This document shows, piece after piece, positions 59,959 to 64,000 of a stretch of DNA of 64,000 bases (its first letter is position 1; each line of letters opens with the position of its first letter). The notes beneath the pieces were generated by a model. That model was not told the DNA's origin. It ran no database searches and saw nothing but the letters and a program-made list of their open reading frames with translations. The position numbers and the translations under genes were made by a program. The stretch is from Casp-actino8 sp964563545 (GTDB taxonomy: Bacteria > Actinomycetota > Acidimicrobiia > Acidimicrobiales > Ilumatobacteraceae): positions 22,238-86,237 of the forward strand of contig CAZLXB010000007.1 of assembly GCA_964563545.1 (NCBI GenBank). The letters run 5' to 3'.

Positions 59959-61293
59959 ATGGATCAGATCCGCGACGCCATCCTCGCCGGAGCCGATGGG
60001 GCGACCATTGGTTCGCTCCCCATCCCCGACCACTACCGGGCCGCTCATGTTCGGGCCGACGAAACCAACATGTTCGAGGGTGTCGCCTCCGACGACAAGG
60101 ATCCGCGCCGCAGCATCCACGTGGGTGACGTTCCGACGCCCGAACTCGCGCCCGACGAGGTCTACATCGCGGTCATGGCGAGCAGCATCAACTTCAACAC
60201 CGTGTGGTCGAGCATCTTCGAACCGGTGTCGACTTTCGGTCCCATGAAGCGACTCGCCCGCGAGAGTGATTGGGCCAAGCGCCACGATCGTCCGTACCAG
60301 GTGATCGGTAGCGATGCATCGGGCGTGGTGCTCAAGGTCGGCTCGGCAGTTCGACTGTGGAAGCCCGGTGATCACGTCACGGTGCACTGCAACCACGTGG
60401 ACGATCAGGACAACACCGCGCACGACGATTCGATGCTCGCTGCCAACCAGCGGATCTGGGGCTACGAGACGAACTTCGGCGGCCTCGCCGACCTCAGTGT
60501 GGTCAAGGCCAACCAGTTGATGCCCAAGCCCGCTCATCTCACGTGGGAGGAGGCCGCCGTCAACGCATTGTGCAACTCCACGAGCTACCGCATGTTGGTG
60601 TCGGCGAACGGTGCGGCCATGAAGCAGGGCGATGTCGTGCTGATCTGGGGTGCGACCGGTGGAATCGGTGCCTATGCAACCCAGTACGTGTTGAACGGTG
60701 GGGGCATCCCGGTGTGCGTCGTTTCGAGTGCCGACAAGGCGCAGATCCTGCGCGACATGGGCGTGGAGGCGATCATCGACCGCAAGGCGGCCGGCTATCG
60801 GTTCTGGAAGGACGAGCACACCCACGACGAATCGGAGTGGCGCCGACTCGGTAGCGACATCCGCGATCTCGTGGGCGAAGACCCCGACATCGTGTTCGAA
60901 CACCCCGGCCGGTCCACGTTCGCGGCTTCGATGTACGTGGCCAAGCGCGGTGGCACGATCGTCACGTGCGCGGCGACGAGCGGCTTCATGATGGAGTTTG
61001 ACAATCGCCACTTCTGGATGCGCCTCAAGCGACTCGTCGGAAGCCACTTCGCCAACTATCAAGAGGCTTGGCAGGCGAACCGGCTCATCGCCAAGGGGAT
61101 GATCCATCCGGTCTTGAGCCAGTCGTTCGATCTCGCCCACACCGGCGAAGCGGCCTATCAGGTGCACAAGAACATGCACGAGGGCAAGCTCGGTGTGCTG
61201 TGTTTGGCGCCGAGCGCCGGACTCGGTGTGACCGATCCCGAACTGCGGGCCAAGGTCGGCGAAGCCAACATCTCCCGGTTCCGTCGTTCGTGA
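59959..61293 (+). CDS. ccr: Crotonyl-CoA carboxylase/reductase
   Basis: A 444-aa MDR enzyme that reductively carboxylates crotonyl-CoA to ethylmalonyl-CoA with NADPH and CO2. Visible: NFNTVW (N80), IWGYETNFGG with E170, the cofactor loop WGATGGIG and FEHPGRS. These match the positions of the CO2-binding residues known from Ccr (Asn, Phe, Glu, His), except Tyr169 where Phe is reported. An upstream frame only shadows the thiolase. With thiolase, epimerase and the carboxylase it suggests ethylmalonyl-CoA or propionyl-CoA metabolism. Confidence 0.92.
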   Translation: MDQIRDAILAGADGATIGSLPIPDHYRAAHVRADETNMFEGVASDDKDPRRSIHVGDVPTPELAPDEVYIAVMASSINFNTVWSSIFEPVSTFGPMKRLARESDWAKRHDRPYQVIGSDASGVVLKVGSAVRLWKPGDHVTVHCNHVDDQDNTAHDDSMLAANQRIWGYETNFGGLADLSVVKANQLMPKPAHLTWEEAAVNALCNSTSYRMLVSANGAAMKQGDVVLIWGATGGIGAYATQYVLNGGGIPVCVVSSADKAQILRDMGVEAIIDRKAAGYRFWKDEHTHDESEWRRLGSDIRDLVGEDPDIVFEHPGRSTFAASMYVAKRGGTIVTCAATSGFMMEFDNRHFWMRLKRLVGSHFANYQEAWQANRLIAKGMIHPVLSQSFDLAHTGEAAYQVHKNMHEGKLGVLCLAPSAGLGVTDPELRAKVGEANISRFRRS

Positions 61294-61315
61294 CGGTGCG
61301 TGGCAGGCTGTCGAC

Positions 61316-61717
61316 ATGATTCTCACCGAAATCGATCACGTCGCCATCGCCGTCCGAGATCTCGAGGCCGCCATCGATTACTACCAGCGCGCATTCGGTG
61401 CGACGGTCGATCATCGTGAGGTCGTCGAGGGAGACGGTGTGGAGGAAGCACTTCTCAAAGTGGCCGAGAGTTACGTGCAGTTGCTCACTCCCACCCGTGA
61501 CGACAGCCCGGTCGCCAAGGCGATCGAGAAGCGTGGCGAGGGTCTGCATCACATCGGATATCGAGTCGCTGATTGTGGCCAGGCGTTGGCGGCCATGATC
61601 GCGGCCGGCGCCACACCGATCGACAAGGAACCGCGTCCGGGAAGTCGGGGCACGACGGTGGCCTTCATTCATCCCAAGGGAAGTTTCGGAACTCTCATCG
61701 AACTCGTTCAGGAGTGA
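61316..61717 (+). CDS. mce: Methylmalonyl-CoA epimerase
   Basis: A 133-aa vicinal-oxygen-chelate enzyme. LTEIDHVAIAVRDLEAAIDYY at the start, GLHHIGYRV and TLIELVQ with metal ligands H and E. It interconverts (R)- and (S)-methylmalonyl-CoA and in the ethylmalonyl-CoA pathway also ethylmalonyl-CoA. It follows ccr by 22 bp, and a CAGGCT box ends six bases before the ATG, so it may have its own promoter. Confidence 0.93.
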   Translation: MILTEIDHVAIAVRDLEAAIDYYQRAFGATVDHREVVEGDGVEEALLKVAESYVQLLTPTRDDSPVAKAIEKRGEGLHHIGYRVADCGQALAAMIAAGATPIDKEPRPGSRGTTVAFIHPKGSFGTLIELVQE

Positions 61718-61790
61718 TCGGCGGTCGATCTTGACCGTCACTTGATCTCGCATGACGCACTGACCCGCGTGGTCCTCGCAACATGAACGA

Positions 61791-62402
61791 ATGTTGCTCG
61801 CCCACCTGTCGATTGCGTTTCTTCTCTCGATGCTCCACTGGCCGATGTGTCGGCGGTTCGTCGACGCGGGTCGGTCGACGATCAGCCGTTTGCTGGTGAC
61901 ACCGTGCTCGTTGGGTTTGGTCGCGTGTTTGATGATCGACCAAGAACCACTGGTGATCGTGGCGCGCTCGATCCTGGTGGCGAGCCTGGTCGCACTCGTC
62001 GAGATCGATCTTCTCGTTCGTCGACTCCCCCGGGAAATCTCATTTCCGGCGACATTGATCTCGTTCTGCCTCTTGGTGACCGCCCGACCCGACCGATGGT
62101 GGGCGATGGCGCTCGGCGCGCTGATTCCCACTGCACTGCTCGCGGCCACGCTCTGGCTGAGCCGGCGCCGACTCGGCAGTGGTGACGTGCGGTTGGCCCC
62201 TTTGCTCGGAGTTCACCTCGGTTTCGTTTCATCGACGGCGGTGTTCTACGGATTCACATCGTCGTTCGTCATCGCCGGGTTGACGGTGTTCGCTCTGTTG
62301 CTCGTGGGTCGGGCCTCGCGTTCGACCTCGATTCCGTTCGGACCCTTTCTCGCCGTCGGGACTCTGCTCGTGTTGATCGCCGACGCGTGGTCGATCTGGT
62401 AG
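61791..62402 (+). CDS. A24-type prepilin peptidase-like protein
   Basis: A 203-aa membrane protein with seven or so segments and the two catalytic aspartates of A24 peptidases: D73 in EIDLLVRRLP and D132 in GSGDVRLAP, plus FGPFL. It lacks the N-terminal methyltransferase domain of PilD. No pilin or secretion gene is nearby, so its partner genes are elsewhere. It converges with the hemolysin III-like gene, 5 bp between the stops. Confidence 0.8.
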   Translation: MLLAHLSIAFLLSMLHWPMCRRFVDAGRSTISRLLVTPCSLGLVACLMIDQEPLVIVARSILVASLVALVEIDLLVRRLPREISFPATLISFCLLVTARPDRWWAMALGALIPTALLAATLWLSRRRLGSGDVRLAPLLGVHLGFVSSTAVFYGFTSSFVIAGLTVFALLLVGRASRSTSIPFGPFLAVGTLLVLIADAWSIW

Positions 62403-62407
62403 CGACG

Positions 62408-63079
62408 TCAGGAGGCGAGTCGCGGCGCCACGATGGCGGCGATGGCCGCGTATTGCAGGCCGGCGGCCACCACGGTGAAGGCGTGGAACACTTCGTGGAA
62501 GCCGAAGATCCTCGGCCACGGATCGGGCCACCGTGCGGCGAGCGAGATGGCACCGAGCGTGTAGCAGACCCCACCGGCGAGGATCAGTCCGAAACCGAGA
62601 CCACCGAGTCCGTCCCACAGCGCAGGTAGCGCGATCACCGCGCTCCAGCTCACCACGATGTAGCTCGCTCCTCGGTACCCGCGAGGCACGCGCGGGATCC
62701 AGTGCAGCAGAACACCGATCGCCGAACCGATCCAGACGCTCGTCACAATCGCCCACTGTTGCCAGCCGTCCAGACACAGGACCGCCACCGGCGTGTAGCC
62801 ACCGGCGATGGCGAGGAAGATCGCGGTGCGGTCGAAGCGTTGCATGAGAGAGCGAGCCTTCGGAGTCCATCGACCTCGGTGATACAACGCCGAGACACCG
62901 AACATGGTCGCGGTTCCGATCACATAGACGAGCAGTGATGGGAACGAAGTAGTCGTCGAGTCGGCGAAGACGAGAAGGCCAGCGCCGAGTACGAGCATGA
63001 TCGGAAACGACACGAGGTGCATGACTCCCCGCAGAAGCGGCTTGATCTGCAGGTGGTGATCGGTTTCCACTCGGGTCAT
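62408..63079 (-). CDS. Hemolysin III/PAQR-family membrane protein
   Basis: A 223-aa protein with seven membrane segments. PAQR motifs: SALYHRGRW, MQRFDRTAIF and GFHEVFHAFTV, with the three His and Asp that may bind zinc. Despite the name, hemolytic action is unproven; family members may act as lipid hydrolases (ceramidase-like). No clear ribosome site or -10 box at the ATG. Confidence 0.88.
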   Translation of the reverse strand: MTRVETDHHLQIKPLLRGVMHLVSFPIMLVLGAGLLVFADSTTTSFPSLLVYVIGTATMFGVSALYHRGRWTPKARSLMQRFDRTAIFLAIAGGYTPVAVLCLDGWQQWAIVTSVWIGSAIGVLLHWIPRVPRGYRGASYIVVSWSAVIALPALWDGLGGLGFGLILAGGVCYTLGAISLAARWPDPWPRIFGFHEVFHAFTVVAAGLQYAAIAAIVAPRLAS

Positions 63080-63129
63080 CCTGCCACGGACTCACCCTCT
63101 CGCGAGCCGGGGCGAAATCTCGGCACGGG

Positions 63130-63135
63130 TACGAT
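63130..63135 (+). promoter_or_regulatory. -10 box before exonuclease leader
   Basis: TACGAT, seven bases before a GTG at 63143 that opens a 16-codon reading frame ending on the exonuclease start. Confidence 0.45.
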
Positions 63136-63142
63136 CGTCCGA

Positions 63143-63193
63143 GTGAAAGAGGGATCGGACACCGGAGCCAATCACCATGGGGGATGGCAATGA
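63143..63193 (+). CDS. Possible leader peptide overlapping the exonuclease start
   Basis: GTG followed by 15 codons (KEGSDTGANHHGGWQ) and TGA; the TGA overlaps the exonuclease ATG as ATGA. The -10 box lies at leaderless spacing. A true leader would couple translation of the exonuclease. Very short and unsupported by comparison, so tentative. Confidence 0.3.
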   Translation: MKEGSDTGANHHGGWQ

Positions 63194-64000
63194 TCGTTCA
63201 TCTCGTGGACGGCACATATGAGTTGTACCGCCAGCACTACGGGCAGGCCGTGCGCTCAAGCACGCCGGCCCCGAACGCGGCGACCATTGGTGTCCTCAAC
63301 TCGACCTTCCAGTTGCTCAACGAGGGTGCCGCCTTCATCGGCGTCGCCACCGATCACGTGATCGAGAGCTTCCGCAACGATCTCTACGACGGATACAAGA
63401 CATCGGAAGGAATGGAACCGGAGATCCTCACCCAGATACCCATCGTCGAAGAAGCTCTTCGCTCCATGGGCATCATGGTGTGGGCCATGGAGGAATACGA
63501 GGCTGATGACGCTCTCGGTTCGGCCGCCGCGGTAGCCGCGCGCGATTCCCGCGTCGAGCAAGTGCAGATCTTCAGCCCCGACAAAGATCTCGGTCAGTGC
63601 GTGAGCGGTCGGCGGGTGGTCCAGATCGATCGCCGCAAGATGAGCAAGGACGGCACGGGCCTGATCGACGAGGCCGCGGTGATCGAGAAGTTCGGGGTTC
63701 CGCCGAGCAGCATCGCCGACTGGCTCGGACTCGTGGGCGACACCGCCGACGGCTTCCCCGGACTACCGGGTTGGGGAGCCAAGTCGGCGAGTTCGGTTCT
63801 CGCGCGCTACGGCAGCATCGAGAACATCCCCGACGATCCCGCGCAGTGGGACGTGCCGGGCTTGCGCGGTGCCGCCAAGTTGGCGAACGCACTCTCCGAG
63901 AACCGCGAACTCGCCCAACTGTTCCGACGAATCGCCACCGTGGTGACCGACGTGCCCGTCGGCCAGGTCGACGATTGGCACTGGAACGGTCCGCGCGACG
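63190..64000 (+). CDS. 5'-3' exonuclease (PIN/FEN1-like), truncated by the window end
   Basis: At least 270 residues of a PolI-type 5' nuclease without polymerase domain so far. Motifs: LVDGTYELYR, EADDALGS, SPDKDLGQCV and GLVGDTADGFPGLPGWGAKSA, which bind the two metals and contain the helix-hairpin-helix. Likely processes flaps or primers. ATG 63190 has GGGGG at good distance; ATG 63184 is possible. The reading frame is still open at 64000, so the full length is not known. Confidence 0.85.
   Translation, partial: MIVHLVDGTYELYRQHYGQAVRSSTPAPNAATIGVLNSTFQLLNEGAAFIGVATDHVIESFRNDLYDGYKTSEGMEPEILTQIPIVEEALRSMGIMVWAMEEYEADDALGSAAAVAARDSRVEQVQIFSPDKDLGQCVSGRRVVQIDRRKMSKDGTGLIDEAAVIEKFGVPPSSIADWLGLVGDTADGFPGLPGWGAKSASSVLARYGSIENIPDDPAQWDVPGLRGAAKLANALSENRELAQLFRRIATVVTDVPVGQVDDWHWNGPRD

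Overview
This is a high-GC chromosomal window, densely packed, with short or no intergenic spaces. It most resembles a mycothiol-type actinobacterium, probably an Acidimicrobiia/Ilumatobacter-like lineage. That placement is inferred from GC content, actinobacterial families (CadI/ArsI lyase, acyl-CoA carboxylase epsilon subunit, TIGR03085 protein, ABC-F) and widespread leaderless promoters; no rRNA or tRNA gene was seen to test it. No phage, insertion sequence, CRISPR array or classical defence locus is visible. I recognise 67 protein genes.

Layout. 0-2 kb: arsenic/metalloid cluster (acr3, arsC, cadI/arsI) without a visible ArsR gene. 2-17 kb: a catabolic neighbourhood with an alkylsulfatase-like hydrolase, three SDRs, a Baeyer-Villiger-type monooxygenase, a membrane hydroxylase, an ABC-F protein, an MDR reductase, a TetR regulator with a palindromic operator, a PPOX protein, a carotenoid oxygenase and a LivK plus fused LivHM importer. 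A 100-N gap at 3452-3551 is flanked by a perfect 55-bp repeat and is very probably an assembly artefact. 17-25 kb: two unrecognised exported proteins, an EamA transporter, a GGDEF protein with a ruined EAL domain, and two DUF1295 reductases around an acyltransferase. 25-32 kb: CoA transferase, cyclase-family hydrolase, SDR, M20 amidohydrolase, NUDIX, a thiamine-binding-like/HTH pair, HAD and MscS. 32-40 kb: GH29 fucosidase, GH3 glycosidase and a formylglycine sulfatase among metallo-beta-lactamase proteins, suggesting processing of sulfated fucose-containing glycans.

40-52 kb: nucleotide and nucleoside genes (orn, dut, cytidine deaminase, deoC, deoxyribosyltransferase-like), an aminotransferase/omega-amidase pair, a three-gene ABC exporter, msrA, a second CoA transferase/aminotransferase pair, and a 210-aa protein with a canonical S4-like voltage sensor but no potassium-channel selectivity filter. 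52-64 kb: acyl-CoA carboxylase beta and epsilon, CopC-CopD fusion, dnaX-recR, then thiolase, crotonyl-CoA carboxylase/reductase and methylmalonyl-CoA epimerase (ethylmalonyl-CoA/propionyl-CoA metabolism), a prepilin peptidase, a hemolysin III-like protein and a truncated 5'-3' exonuclease.

Two architectural themes recur. First, at least 18 genes have a TANNNT box ending exactly 6 or 7 nt before ATG/GTG, the arrangement of leaderless transcripts; sometimes the -10 box contains the stop codon of the preceding gene. Second, convergent genes often share or abut their stop codons (CTAA/TTAG overlaps, TGATCA junctions).
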